64,000 bases of DNA from Rhabdophis nuchalis (GCA_039707465.1 CM077648.1:18759619-18823618), one strand, 5' to 3'; counted from the first letter of the stretch, positions 1-10,938 are shown. A program made the numbers and translations. Notes: a model not told the origin generated them from the sequence alone.

Positions 1-396
1 AGTAGAAAAGGAAAAACTGTTTCCCTATCGCACAACACTAAAACTAGGGGGCACTCCTTGAAACTTTTGATAGCTAGACCTCAAACAAATAAGAGGAAGT
101 ACTTCCTGTCAGAAGAAGTGGTGACAACTGTCAGCCTCGACACCTTTAAGAAAGGATTAGACGAGTTCATGGAGAACAAGGGTATCCATGGCTATCATTA
201 TGGATGCCTAAGGACACCCTCCGTGTTGGAGAGATAGGCAGGATATTTCTCAATGCCATTTGCAGGGAATCATAAGCAGGTGAAGACATCTGCTTGGGAA
301 GACCCTGAAGCAAATGGTGAGCCACTGTGTGAGACAGAATGCTGGACTGGATGGGCTTTGGCCTGTTCCAGCAAGGCTGTTCTTATGTTCTTATGT
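1..396 (+). mobile_element. CR1 LINE, 3' end
   Basis: The sequence resembles the CR1 3' end: a degraded reverse-transcriptase C-terminus followed by a 3' UTR that reads toward ggctttggcctgttccagc. It ends in two copies of the octamer TTCTTATG at about 380-395, the CR1 hallmark in place of a poly-A tail. The element is cut by the window start. It is non-coding here and followed directly by a TTG/CTG-rich stretch. Confidence 0.8.
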
Positions 397-425
397 TGTT
401 GTTGTTGCTGCTGCTGTTGTTGTTA
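393..425. repeat. (TTG/CTG)n microsatellite
   Basis: A short run of gttgttg and ctgctg units directly follows the CR1 octamer tail. It probably expanded from the tail. Confidence 0.7.
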
Positions 426-754
426 AATGATCGCTCCAGAGAGCTAATTCCATAGTTGAATGTTGATAAATGTTGATGTGGAAAAACCAATCTTGAGACA
501 TTTTCAACACTGCAGCATAATGCCAGAAAAAGGGTAATTGTGTTCTCATCTCATTTGATCCCAAGACATTTAGGTTAACATGTGGGTAACCCACAATTTT
601 CTACTATCATGCTAACCAGCCTTCCCTCAGGTAGCAGATGGGTTCCCCAGAATATATGCATTTGGCAGGTACTTGGAATGCAGAAAGCTAACTATTGCCA
701 TTTCATGGATTGACTCCAAGTCACGTGTCTGTGGGGTCTTTCAGCATGATCTGA

Positions 755-992
755 GACACGGTGGTGCAGTGGTTAGAATGCAGTACTGCAGGCTACTTCT
801 GCTGACTGCTAGCTGACTGCAATTTGGCAATTCGAATCTCACCAGGCTCAAGGTTGGCTCAGCCTTCCATCCTTCTAAGGTGGGTAAAATGAGGACCCAG
901 ATTGTTGGGGGCAATATTCTGGCTCTGTAAACCACTTAGAGAGGGCTGTAAAGCGCTGAGAAGTGGTATATAAGTCTAAGTGCTATTGCTAT
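755..992 (+). mobile_element. tRNA-derived SINE with L2/CR1-like tail (MIR-like)
   Basis: A tRNA-like head (ggtggtgcagtggttag, A-box-like; gcaattcgaatctcacc, B-box-like) is followed by a body with cagccttccatccttc and tgaggacccagattgttggg. The 3' end (agtggtatataagtctaag, then repeated tgctat) is typical of SINEs mobilised by a CR1/L2 LINE. Related copies lie at 7363-7600 (plus) and 53374-53592 (minus), and a tail fragment at 29104-29146. The family name is not certain. Confidence 0.8.
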
Positions 993-1448
993 CTACAGAA
1001 GGAATGTTTACTTGCCTTTATGAATTCCGAAAGTGAAGGTTTATTCATTACTGAATACATCAATAGAAAATGTCATAATGTTTTGACATCGTTAGATGGC
1101 ATTTGACATTTGCTCTCTGTGTCTGTGTTTATTTTTCATGCAGCAGTAAGCTTCCCCTCCTATGTCCCATTATGACTACAGGTAAACAACAGAAAAAGAT
1201 TGCAGATAAACAACACAAAAAATTAAATGTTAACACCATTTCGGAAAGCAAAACAAAGAAAAAGGAAACAAAACAAACACAATACATCCCTCTTCGTTTG
1301 AGCACTCTACCGTTTTCTAAAACTGCAGTGGTGAAGGGATTCTCTTTTATATCCTCTGATTCTTCTTTCCTGAAGTTATTCATTGTTGTTTATTTACAAC
1401 TCCATAAATACCAATGCAAGGGGATATATTTATAAGAAGAGATTGAAA
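993..1448. other. Anonymous AT-rich sequence
   Basis: I see no recognisable gene or repeat. Short open frames on both strands lack family motifs and look fortuitous. Confidence 0.6.
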
Positions 1449-2440
1449 TAATAATAATAATAATAATTTTATTTTTCTATACCGCGTCCTCTCCCCAGGG
1501 GGACTCGGAGCGGTGCACAGGGAAAAATTAAAACAACATAAAATACATACATAAATAAATACAGTAAAAACAGATTAAATCTAATTGTCCCTGCACTAAA
1601 ATCCCCATTTTTAAAATTAACATTCCCTCACTCCTGAGGTAGAGACTAACCTAGGCCAGCCAAGCAGAAAAAGTGTGTTTTTAATTTCTGACGGAAGGAG
1701 CGGAGGTCCGTAGTTGTTCTAATGTCGGGGGGAAGGTCGTTCCAGAGGGCTGGGCCCGCCACAGAGAAGGCCCTTCCCCTGGGCGTCGCCCGCTGACAAA
1801 GTCTAGTGGACGGCACCCGGAGAAGTCCCTCTCTGTGGGAGCGAATCGGCCAGGAGGATGTATGTGGCAGGATCCGATCCCGCAGATAGCTAGGTCCCGA
1901 GCCATGGAGCGCTTTAAAGATGAGAACTAGCACCTTGAAGCGCACCCGAAAGACGACAGGTAGCCAGTGCAGCTCACGCAAGAGCGGTGTTACATGGGTA
2001 TACCTTTTGGTACCCATTATTGCTCGCGCGGCTGCATTCTGGACCAGCTGAAGTCTTCGGGTGCACCTCAAGGGGAGCCCCATGTAGAGAGAGTTACAAT
2101 AGTCCAGTCGGGATGTCACGAGGGCATGAGTGACCGTGCAAAGGGCATCCCAATCCAATAGGTTCGCCTGGTACGCAACTGGCGTACCAGGCGAACCTGG
2201 TAAAACGCCCTCCTGGCCACGGCTGTCACTTGATCTTCCATGGACAGCCGGATATCCAGGAGGACACCCAAGTTGCGCGCCCCATACACAGGGGCAAGAT
2301 GTTCGCCCCCTATGGCCAGTGATGGAGTCAACTGGTTGAATCGGGCGGCCTGAAACCACAGCCACTCGGTCTTGGACGGGTTGAGCCTGAGTCTGTTACT
2401 TCCCATCCAGATCCGCACGGCTTCCAGGCACTGGCACATC
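1449..2440 (-). mobile_element. L2-like non-LTR retrotransposon, 5'-truncated
   Basis: The minus strand ends in (ATT)n (plus-strand AATAATAAT at 1449-1470). It carries the C-terminal part of the reverse-transcriptase ORF, with phrases such as LHWLPVVFRVRFKV, GSGPSYLRDRILPHTSS and AFSVAGPALWNDLPPDIR. The same 3' half occurs at 12297-14570, 17234-18068, 38347-38813, 38881-39597 and 45994-46437. The frame is broken, and homology stops near 2440. A local inverted duplication makes a hairpin at 2160-2198. L2-like versus another CR1-superfamily clade is inferred from the C-terminal motif and tail. Confidence 0.85.
2160..2198. repeat. 17-bp perfect hairpin inside the L2-like copy
   Basis: The arms at 2160-2176 and 2182-2198 are exact reverse complements around a 5-nt loop (aactg). 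Other L2-like copies have only the right-hand arm sequence here, so the left arm is a local inverted duplication. Confidence 0.85.
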
Positions 2441-2510
2441 ATGAAAATCGTAAGGCATTTGGTGATGCTGCCAAATTTGTCAGGATTCTGGGGAAATTGT
2501 CTTAAATTGT

Positions 2511-2585
2511 CTTAGCTTTGCTGGCTGGAGAATTCTGGGAGCTGAAGTCCTTCAGACTTAAAGTTGCAAAGGTTGGAGACCCCTG
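2511..2585. mobile_element. Half of a palindromic hAT-type MITE
   Basis: The sequence from gctggctggagaattctg to ggttggagacccctg matches the right arm of the complete palindromic MITE at 5153-5298. The left arm is missing. Confidence 0.7.
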
Positions 2586-2795
2586 TTCTAAACTGTTGTA
2601 GGAAAAATGGGAAGACAGACATTCCATAGGTTGCTTTCAGGTCCTAGTGTGATAATTGAAGCCTACTTTTAACTTAGTTTTTGTTGTTGTTGTTATTGGT
2701 TTGTTTCCAGTTGGTTTGTTATTCTACTATCTCAACCCTTTTTAATTTCTTTTTTTTTATTGTCTTGTTTCTATGTTGTAAATCATTTGTAAACC

Positions 2796-3386
2796 CATCG
2801 TGACCCGCCGGCAGCCAGCAGAGCTGGCCGCAGAGTCAGACAGTGAGGAGGTTGGCTAAGAACAGTGAGGAGGTTGGGCTAGTCCTAGGGATTGAAGAAA
2901 GCTCAGACGAGGGTTCTGCGTCAGAGGCAGAGAGGGAGTTAGACAGCAATGAGGCAGAAGAACAGCTGGAGCCTGTTCCCAGTGTGTGCATGCACAGAGC
3001 TGCCAGAAGACAAGAGCAGCTAAGAAAGCAGGGTCGACGTAAGAGTAAAGCCACACCTTGGAAGTAATTGGCCCTTCCCATAAGAAACAAAAGAAGAACG
3101 AACGGGCAGTGGGCTTTTGCAGGAAACAATTAGTTCATTCAGTCGGGTCAAGAGTGGAAAGTTCTGTTTGTAACCATAAGAGACACTGTGCCAAGTTTCG
3201 CTTTGCCCTGTGTTTTTGAAACAAGTGATCTGGCAGCACTCCAAATGAGATAAGGTGCATGTGGATTCCTCTGAAAGACTGTTTGCTAAGCCTTGCTGAC
3301 TGTGAATGAAAGGAATTCAAATAAAAGAGGTTTTGTCGGGACCAAGACTTTGCTTCTTGCTTTCTAAGAAAGCCTAGGTCAGAACA
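2796..3386 (+). mobile_element. Solo LTR-like element
   Basis: The element starts near catcgtgacccgcc and ends GGTCAGAACA, with an AATAAA polyadenylation signal near 3320 about 65 bp before the end. Flanks aaacc (2791-2795) and aaatc (3387-3391) resemble an imperfect 5-bp duplication. The related minus-strand copy at 9076-9570 starts TGTTGTGGCCC and ends GGACAGAACA. The U3 part contains an acidic, serine-rich frame (SSDEGSASEAE) followed by a basic stretch (RRQEQLRKQGRRK), with a small duplication of cagtgaggaggttgg. No internal retroviral or Gypsy genes are present, so the LTR class is not assigned. Confidence 0.65.
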
Positions 3387-4241
3387 AAATCACTCAAAGA
3401 TGCTGGAATGCATAAATTTAAATAATTTAAAATAAATTTAAGCAACAACAACAGCAACCTGACCTTCCTTTAAGAGACCTATATGGCACTGAATTTGGAC
3501 CCTTCAGTCTTTTCCTGTCTAGCACCACCAGGGAAACCAAAGCATGTCAAGGAGATACTTTCCTTCTGATCATAGGAGTCCTCTTAAGCCCAATAGTGTC
3601 TTGAAATAACATGGTTTTATTTTTCCTAGGAGAGAATAAAATCCATTCACGTAACCAGGGAAGAGAACAGATATTCTCCCTGAAGCCCCACAAAACATAA
3701 AAGATCAATGCTGTGCAGTATCTGCATAGGCCACTTCTGGTTCGCCCTGGGGTCCTATGAATTGTTGGAAACTGTTGGATATTTATGGCCTCGGAAACAT
3801 ATTTCACAGTGGAAAAATAGAAAAAATAACCTTTTAAGATCTTGACTTTACACAATCTTTGACTTTGCGCAAACTTTATAGTTTATAATGTGTATCCTTG
3901 CCATCATTTGGTAGAGTTTGATGGCTTGCCTAAGGACAGTTTCAAAACTGCAAATCTTAGTGGACTTTTTTATTAAAAAAAAAATTTGATCTCCCTTGTC
4001 CTGACTGTCAAGATTCCTGGCCTGGACTTGATGGTAAATCTCAGAAGCATCGCTTCATGGCTCAGTTACATTGCTTGGCTTCATTTGGAAGGCCCAGTTA
4101 GATTAGTATCTCTATTGTAGAGAAGAACAAAGTGACACCAAATTATTACTGTACTTTTAATTGTGTGTTTATAGAAGCAAGATAGCATAGTTGAACATGT
4201 CCTCAAATAATTATTTTTCCACTTTTCCTATCCATATCTAC
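3387..4241. other. Anonymous sequence
   Basis: No gene, repeat family or RNA structure was recognised apart from short A-rich and T-rich runs. Confidence 0.5.
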
Positions 4242-5020
4242 AATGTTTGTTTGTTTGTTTGTTTGTTTGTTTGTTTGTTTGTTTATTTATTTATTTATTT
4301 TTCACATTTGTAACCCGCACCCATCTCACCACAAAGGGACTCGGGGCGGCGAACAGAGATTTAAAATAAATATACATAAATACAAAATATTATTAAATAA
4401 TAACTAAATTAAATCAATACCCTGCTTAAAATAAAATACCCTGCTTAAAACCCATAAATTAAAATTTTGATTTGTTATAAAAACAATGGGTGTGGAGTAG
4501 ATCATGCTAGGCCGGCCAGGTGAAAATAGTAAGTTTTTAAGTGCCGGCGAAACAAGCGGAGGTCTGTGATGGAACGGAGGTCGGGAGGTAGGCCATTCCA
4601 GAGGGTAGGGCCCACCACAGAGAAGGCCCTTTCCCTGGGAGCCACCAACCGGCATTGCCCGGTCGACGGCACCCGGAGAAGACCCTATCCCTGGGAGCGA
4701 GTCGGTCGAAGGGATGTATGGGGTAGTAGACGGTCTCAAAGGTAGCTAGGCCCCGTGCCATGGAGCACCTTGAATATGGTCATCAAAACCTTGTAACGCA
4801 CCCGGCAGGTCACAGGTAGCCAGTGCAGCTTGCGCAGGAGTGGTGTTATGTGGGAATGTCTTGAGATTCCCATGATCACCTGTGCGGCTGCATTCTGAAC
4901 CAACTGTAACTTCCAAGTGCATCTCAAGGGGAGCCCCATGTAGAGAGCGTTACAGTAGTCCAGACAAGAAGTCACGAGTGCTTGAGTGACTGTGCGAAGG
5001 GGCTCCCGGTCCAGTATTGT
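4242..5020 (-). mobile_element. L2-like LINE, older subfamily, 5'-truncated
   Basis: The 3' tail on the plus strand is (TTTG)n then (TTTA)n at 4242-4300, followed by cacccatctcaccaca and ggactcggggcgg. The minus strand encodes the RT C-terminus (TQALVTSCLDYCNALYMGLP, LHWLPVTCRVRYKV) in broken frames. The tail motif differs from the (AAT)n copies, which suggests a second subfamily. A relic of the same type lies at 16738-16815. Confidence 0.8.
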
Positions 5021-5144
5021 CACTGTCTCATCTTTTTTGAACAGCCAGTTGAAATTATGCAGATGAACCATTTTCACATCAAATATAATCATCAGTTTCC
5101 ACCCATTGTTACGTTATGGGATAAATCCTTTCCTTGGATTCTTT

Positions 5145-5306
5145 CTGTAAGGCAGGGGTCTCCCAGGGGTCTCCAACCTTTGCAACTTTAAGTCCGAAGG
5201 ACTTCAGCTCCCAGAATTCTCCAGCCAGCAAAGCTGGCTGGAGAATTCTGGGAGCTGAAGTCCGAAGGACTTAAAGTTGCAAAGGTTGGAGACCCCTGCT
5301 GTAAGG
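5145..5306. mobile_element. Palindromic hAT-type MITE with 8-bp target duplication
   Basis: The element spans 5153-5298, with CAGGGGTCTCC at the left end and GGAGACCCCTG at the right. It is flanked by ctgtaagg on both sides (5145-5152 and 5299-5306), an exact 8-bp duplication as hAT transposases make. The interior is a near-perfect palindrome of about 65 bp per arm. The left terminus is repeated (CAGGGGTCTCC at 5153 and again at 5164). Confidence 0.9.
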
Positions 5307-5835
5307 CTTCTAGACATTTATAATATCCTGTTGGAATATCTGAGTGGATTAGCACTTGTTCAGTTTGGAATTCCTAGTTGTGTTGCTCAGTGAGAAGCAA
5401 ATTAAACTTCAGATGACTGGGTCATTGTAAGCATGCCTATAGCTATTTGAGGAAACACACTTTGTTATTTGAAAACCATGGTCCTGTCATTACCACTGTG
5501 GTTTGACCTTGAGTGGCAATCATTGAAAGATTTGTTCTGTTGCTACCCCTGGTAGAGAAGACATCTGGATTATGGACTGTGCTGTGATTGAACTGAAGTA
5601 GCCTTGTGATTATTATGCTCCATGCTGATTGAGGGCACTTCATTAAACCTTGTTTCAATGCTTTGCCACTGTAATTGATTGGCAGTCAATTCTACTACTG
5701 TACATACATAAGGAAGGATTTTAAAATCCTCTTAGGAACAAGCAGCAAATAGCAATGGATAAAAATACTGATTTTGTTTCAGCAACATCAATACAGCATT
5801 GATTTTTTTTCTTTTGTAACATATATAACACACAG
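5307..5835. other. Anonymous sequence
   Basis: No recognisable gene or repeat. Confidence 0.5.
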
Positions 5836-6070
5836 TGTAATGGAGAGGTGTCCTAGAGGTGGTGCTCTCTCCTCAAAATCAGGAGGCTGTGAGTTTGATC
5901 CTAGGTAGAGGCACATATTTCTCTTTCTGGGCACCATGAGAATATATCTGCTGAACAAAACTCTGCACTGGTGACAGGAAGGGCATCCGGTCATTAAAAC
6001 ACTCTGATAGCTTCATTCGGTTGCCCAGACTCCACCCCACAAGGGATTATGGGGATCATTAAATGAAGAC
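5836..6070 (+). mobile_element. tRNA-derived SINE with RTE-like tail
   Basis: A tRNA-like head (A-box-like tcctagaggtgg, B-box-like gagtttgatcc) is joined to a tail containing ggaagggcatccggtc, ttgcccagactccacc and gggattatgggg. The tail also occurs alone at 9729-9829, where it ends in repeated GAT, as RTE-class LINEs and their SINEs often do. Confidence 0.7.
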
Positions 6071-6082
6071 AATGTTATATAA

Positions 6083-6313
6083 CAGGGGTAGTCAACCTTT
6101 TTATACCTACCGCCCATTTTTGTATCTCTGTTAATAGTAAAATTTTCTAACTGCCCACCGGTTCCACAGTATTGGTGATTTATAAAGTAGGGAAGTCAAA
6201 GAAAGAAAGAAAAGAAAAGAAAAGTGCTTCAGTATCGGACAAAACCCCTACCGCCCACCATGAAAGCTGGAATACCCACTAGTGGGCGGTAGGGACCAGG
6301 TTGACTACCACTG
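6083..6313. mobile_element. hAT-type MITE, copy 1
   Basis: The termini are CAGGGGTAGTCAACCT and AGGTTGACTACCACTG, with internal taccgcccac sequences near both ends. The 5' flank is ttatataa and the 3' flank gtctattg, so its own flanks do not match. See the pairing with copy 2. A third family member with a perfect duplication is at 41857-42077. Confidence 0.85.
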
Positions 6314-6483
6314 GTCTATTGGATTGGAATTTGGATGGCAAGATATAAAAGGAGAGACGGTGTTCTGACCCAGTTTAGCAGAACCAAGAAATGGACTCCT
6401 TGTCCTGAAAAACCCCATTTTTATTTAGCTACTGTGAATTCATGGCGTTCACACACTTTGCTTGTCAGAAGGTCACAATAGAT

Positions 6484-6709
6484 CAGGGGTAGTCAACCTT
6501 TTTATACCTACCGCCCACTTTTGTATCTCAGTTAGTAGTAAATTTTTCTAACCACCCACCGTTTCCACAGTAATCATGATTTATAAAGTAGGGAAGTCAA
6601 TTAAATTAAAAAAAGGAAAGTGTTTCAGTATTGGAAAGAACCTCTACCGCCCACCATGAAAGCTGGAACGCCCACTAGTGGGCGGTAGGGACCATGTTGA
6701 CTACCTCTG
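6484..6709. mobile_element. hAT-type MITE, copy 2
   Basis: This copy has the same termini and orientation as 6083-6313. The 5' flank caatagat is the reverse complement, at 7 of 8 bases, of copy 1's 3' flank. The 3' flank atatataa matches copy 1's 5' flank at 7 of 8. Confidence 0.85.
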
Positions 6710-7362
6710 ATATATAACAACACAGGAGGTATAATTCATTTCTGCTACTCAAAATGCTGAATGCTGAATTTATATGCTATGGATTCTATGAAAATCTCAT
6801 TATATATATAAATCAGATGGTGACAATCTTTGAATGTTCTGAGTGCCTCTCTATGGCTACATTATTAGCCAGGATGCTAATCTCCTGAGATTTGATAATC
6901 TCACAAACCCGTGTATGAGAAAGCCAAAATCCGTGAGGATATCACACAAGAGTTTATCAGTGTTGTTGTATTCAATCTCATAGGACGAAGGCTATTGAAA
7001 AAGACCAACCATTTCTAAATTTTAAAAAGCAAAAAAAAAAGGGGGAGGGTGCAGGGGGTGCACAGGAGACGGCAGAGGTAATTTGAGTAATGAGCTAATT
7101 CTGCACAAGAAAAAGGTGGGGGTGTTTTTTTTCCTTTCTTGTCTTAATTTGCCACTATCATACTGAACTGATGGTGTTCTTTCTTCTGCAATTATGAAGG
7201 ATGAGACAGTCTTTGACAACGTAAGTGAATGCTGCCAATTTCAATGCTGTTAGGTTTAGGCTGGAATACGATGGCATGCAAAGTTGCAAGATAGCATAAT
7301 AGATGATTATGAACACCAATTTTGCAAATCATTAGGTAGAGCTGAATTTTTCAGCTGCTATT

Positions 7363-7600
7363 GGAGCCTGGTGGCGCAGTGGTTAGAAAGCAGTACTGCA
7401 AGCTACCTCTGCTGCCTGCGGGCTGCCTGCAATTCAGCAGTTCACTTCTCACCAGCTCAGGATTGACTCAGCCTTCCATCCTTCCAATGTTGGTAAAATG
7501 AGGATCCAGATTGTTGGGGGAAATATGCTGACTCTGTAAACCTCTTAGAGAGGGTGGTAAAGCAGAGCAAAGTGGTATATACTGTAAGTCTAAATTCTAT
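7363..7600 (+). mobile_element. tRNA-derived SINE (MIR-like), second copy
   Basis: Same head, body and tail as the SINE at 755-992 (ggtggcgcagtggttag, cagccttccatccttc, gatccagattgttggggg, agtggtatat). Confidence 0.8.
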
Positions 7601-8147
7601 TTCCAGTATAATGATTACACCTTTACACCAGTATAATGAATAAAAAGAAGTTAGCAGTCGCCTTTAATTTTGTTTGTTTGTTTGTTTTAGAGTATTTCTA
7701 TATCAGCCTAATCATTGCACAGTGTACAGTGAAGAAGCCTTAATACTGTACATCTTCTACATTGATATAAAAAAAATAACCAGATAGTGCATTTTTTAAG
7801 GTTTAGTGTTTTAAATCTGTTCTCAGTTACTGTAACTGCTAAGTGGGCCTTTGATTGCAATGGATACGAATGTAATAGATGGATAGCACATGACAACTCA
7901 CTATGGGCCAAAGTCTCATTGAAAAACAATAACTTCTCCAAATAACAGAACAGTAGGAGTCAGGCATAGATTTGAAAGGAACATTTTCTGCTTATGGGCT
8001 TCCAAGATGGCTGTCTTCTGATCCACAACTATCCGTTACCTTTTATGGAGTAGAATCTCTGAAGACCTTCCCTAGATATCTGGAGTGGAACAAGCTGATT
8101 CATCCTTGGTAAGGAAGTCCCTTGCCAAATCCATAACATACCATAGT
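7601..8147. other. Anonymous sequence
   Basis: Only a short (TTTG)n run near 7670-7690; no gene seen. Confidence 0.5.
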
Positions 8148-8235
8148 TTTCAGAGTATAAGACGCATCTTTCCCCCCCAAAAAAGAGAATGAAAATGTGG
8201 GTGCGTCTTATATACCGAATGTAGCCCCACCCACC
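8140..8235. mobile_element. TIR MITE fragment (ataagacgc family)
   Basis: The sequence agagtataagacgcatc and the inverted gtgcgtcttatatacc lie close together with a deleted middle. It is the same family as 61164-61588. Confidence 0.65.
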
Positions 8236-8811
8236 CCACCCCACCAGAGGCCAAATACGCAAGCCATGGAGCGATGGTCTGTGGCAATCCCTGCAGCCTG
8301 GAACAGCTGATTGGGGGTATTTCAGCAGTCGGATCTACCCGCCAATCAGCTGTATTGAATCAGGCTGCAATAAGTGCTGAAGTTGATCTGGCTGGTCATA
8401 GTTTGCAGCAGCAATCACATTCAGAAAGTACAGTAACTGATTCAGCAGGATTCAAAATAATAATAACATTCAATACATTACCAAAAGCAGTAAATACAAG
8501 CAAAACACAAACAGTTTCACTTTCCCATTGCTTGAACTCCATATTGTTGTACCTCCAGCTCCTGTGGACAATTACAAGACCAGCATATTCTCGGCATCTT
8601 TTTGCTTGAATTCTCTCTGATTGGAAAGGTCAAATTAAGATAATGGCCCCAGTGGCCTTATTTGGATACCTGGGGAAATTTGATTATGTAACTCATAAGG
8701 AAATTGAGAGTAGAATATTGTCTCATCTATCCCATCTTCCATATTATCCCATCTATCCCATCTTATCCCATTTCACCCCATTCCTAAGTGGTCTGTAAGG
8801 GGCATGCATAA

Positions 8812-9618
8812 CAGTGGTGGGTTGCTGTGGGTACGGCCCAGTACGGCTGTACCTGTAGTGGCTGAGAGCAGCTGACAGCAAACTGGTAAGGTGGCTCATT
8901 TGGTTCACCCATCCGCCCGTGCTCTATAGGCTGTTTTTTATGTCAAAAGGCACACTGTGCATGCACGCATAGTGTGCAGTGCCTCTGCATGCCCCAACAA
9001 ACACCTGGGTGTCTTGGGGTGGTGGTTTGCACATGCGTGCGCAGCACACATCACGCGCATGCATGGATAGATTGCTGTTCTGTCCTACAGACTTAATCAC
9101 CCCGCACACACACAGACTTGGCTGCTTGCTACTTGCTTACTCACAAGATAAGACTTTGGCTAAGAGCCCAGATAAGTCCAAACACGATGAGAAGGCTGAC
9201 GTTTCTGAAAGACTAGTTTAATCCTTTGCTTCCTGCAAATGTCCCCTCCCCACGTCTCACCTATAAGCTCTCTTGGGAGGGGCCACTCAGCAACCATCTG
9301 GTTCTAATCAGGGCCTACCGAGCTTGCCTCTTACTTAACTGTTGCGTCTGTTTCTCAGCCCTGCATAATCTAGCATCAGGGACAAACTGCCCCTGACCCT
9401 CCCCACTGTTCCATGACCCAGGCGCCTCCTGGTAGCCAACCAGACTCTCTACGTCCTGCGCTGCCTCTGAAACTTGCCCAACGTCTTCCTCATCCTCGAG
9501 GGCAGACTCATAGGACTCTTCACTAGAAGAGTCCGTCAGCAGCTCATCTGGAGCTGGCTGGGCCACAACAGATTGTGATCAGCATACCGGTAGCAACGGT
9601 AAGAGCAACCCACCACTG
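8812..9618. mobile_element. hAT-type element with a nested LTR
   Basis: The termini CAGTGGTGGGTTGCT and AGCAACCCACCACTG are flanked by atgcataa (8804-8811) and gtgcataa (9619-9626), 7 of 8 identical. About 500 bp of the interior is the LTR at 9076-9570. Without it, the element is close in length to the sibling at 11299-11612, which shares termini and tacggcgtacc-like internal sequence. Confidence 0.8.
9076..9570 (-). mobile_element. Solo LTR-like element, minus strand
   Basis: On the minus strand it starts TGTTGTGGCCC (9570) and ends GGACAGAACA (9076). The adjacent sequence gattg occurs on both sides (9070-9074 and 9571-9575), consistent with a 5-bp duplication plus one extra base. A TTATAG box lies near 9264 and an ATTAAA signal near 9218. 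Its U3 holds an open frame of 83 codons (9315-9566) with an acidic Ser/Glu stretch (TDSSSEESYESALEDEED) and a C-terminal basic KRQAR. The layout parallels the LTR at 2796-3386. Confidence 0.75.
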
Positions 9619-9639
9619 GTGCATAAGTGCACCAAAGTG

Positions 9640-9725
9640 CCTCCTGTCCCTGTCCTAATGTCCCCATTTATTCGTATCCATTTCATGTATTCATAATCAT
9701 GCTTAAACTTATATATTTACATTGG
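9640..9725 (+). mobile_element. LINE 3' UTR fragment
   Basis: The run aatgtccccatttattcg and gtatccatttcatg matches the 3' UTR of the minus-strand LINE at 37420-38110. Confidence 0.55.
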
Positions 9726-9728
9726 GGA

Positions 9729-9829
9729 TAGGAAGGGCATCCGGCCAATAAACACTCAGCCCCATTCAGCTGCCCAGACTCCACTCTGCGAGGGATTATG
9801 GGGTCATTAAAGGATGATGATGATGATGA
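9729..9829 (+). mobile_element. RTE-like SINE/LINE tail
   Basis: The sequence ggaagggcatccggcc through gggattatggggtcatt ends in (GAT)n. It matches the tail of the SINE at 5836-6070. Confidence 0.65.
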
Positions 9830-10104
9830 CGTTGAATCATTGTTAAACAAATAGTCATACATCAAGGGTTATCTGTAGTCTCATAGTCTCACACCTCCTG
9901 TGAAGTCTTTGGATTAGGTGATCCATTGGTATAGAATAGAATACAATACTGTCAGTACAGGTCTTCTAAGCCCTGCATCCTCCCAGGTACTCAAAAAGCT
10001 CACTCCCTGTTGTCCTTCAAGTGAGCACGTATGCGAAATTAGTTGTGGGCTGCTCTCTCCAAATTAATCATTGCGTTTTCTAGGTTAATTGTTTCCATAT
10101 TTTG

Positions 10105-10175
10105 TTTTTATTATTGTAACCTCCCAGAGCTCTCTGGAGTTGGCAGCCCTACAAGCATGATTTATAAATAAAAAT
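10105..10175 (+). mobile_element. LINE 3'-terminal relic
   Basis: ttattattgtaacctccc followed by agctctctggagttgg and an A-rich end resembles a CR1/L2-superfamily 3' UTR. Confidence 0.45.
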
Positions 10176-10938
10176 AAATTTGGAAATGTACACAAAGGGC
10201 TAAGTCATAAATCATAGGTTATGGACTATGACAGCATAGTAGGGTGTGTGAACCTAACCACAGATAGCTTCCCCAGTTCTGCCTTTCCCAAGCTAAAAGC
10301 ATAGGAGTTTCTTCATCTTTCTTAACTTAGAGCTCTTCAGAGGCGTTGGGAATTGAAGTTTAAAAATTCCAGGCAGGCATGTGGTGAAGTCCAATATATC
10401 TGGAGGCCACCGGGTCACAATAGAAACTATTAGAAATAAATTGAGAAAGTAGAAGAGAAATTATAAATTTCTCCCAAAGCTATTTAGCTATTATTTGTGT
10501 AGTAAGCGTGTTTTCCTTTCATAGTTTGGGAAAAGGAAAATAACTATGATTGAAGTGGGCAGGTGTAAAGGATCCTGTTTGCTAGGAGTATCACAGAAAC
10601 TTTTTAAAAATTACAGGATAAAACATTTCCACCAGATACTCTTACATCAAATACATAGCGTAGAACTGTGGCGTTTACCAGAATACCAGACTGATCTAAA
10701 CCACCTAGCAATCTTTGACTGATTTTGGAAACTTCTCTAAAGAAGAGAAGCAAGGAAAACTCAGGGTTTCTTCCTTAGACTAGGAAATCAAATGCTCATC
10801 CTGGAAGAAAACAATGAAGAAAATAGTCTTTCTCATATTGTTGCCAAGATAACAGCAAATGTATCCACAAACTCACCAGCAACCTCCAACAGCCTTGTTT
10901 CTCCATATTTCCCACCTTAAATAGGAGTAGGATGATAG
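10176..10938. other. Anonymous sequence
   Basis: No gene or repeat recognised. Confidence 0.5.

Noticed and set aside
1646..2365. Host gene resembling a reverse transcriptase-like protein
   Set aside because: One of six related truncated LINE copies in the window, with an (AAT)n tail and broken frames.
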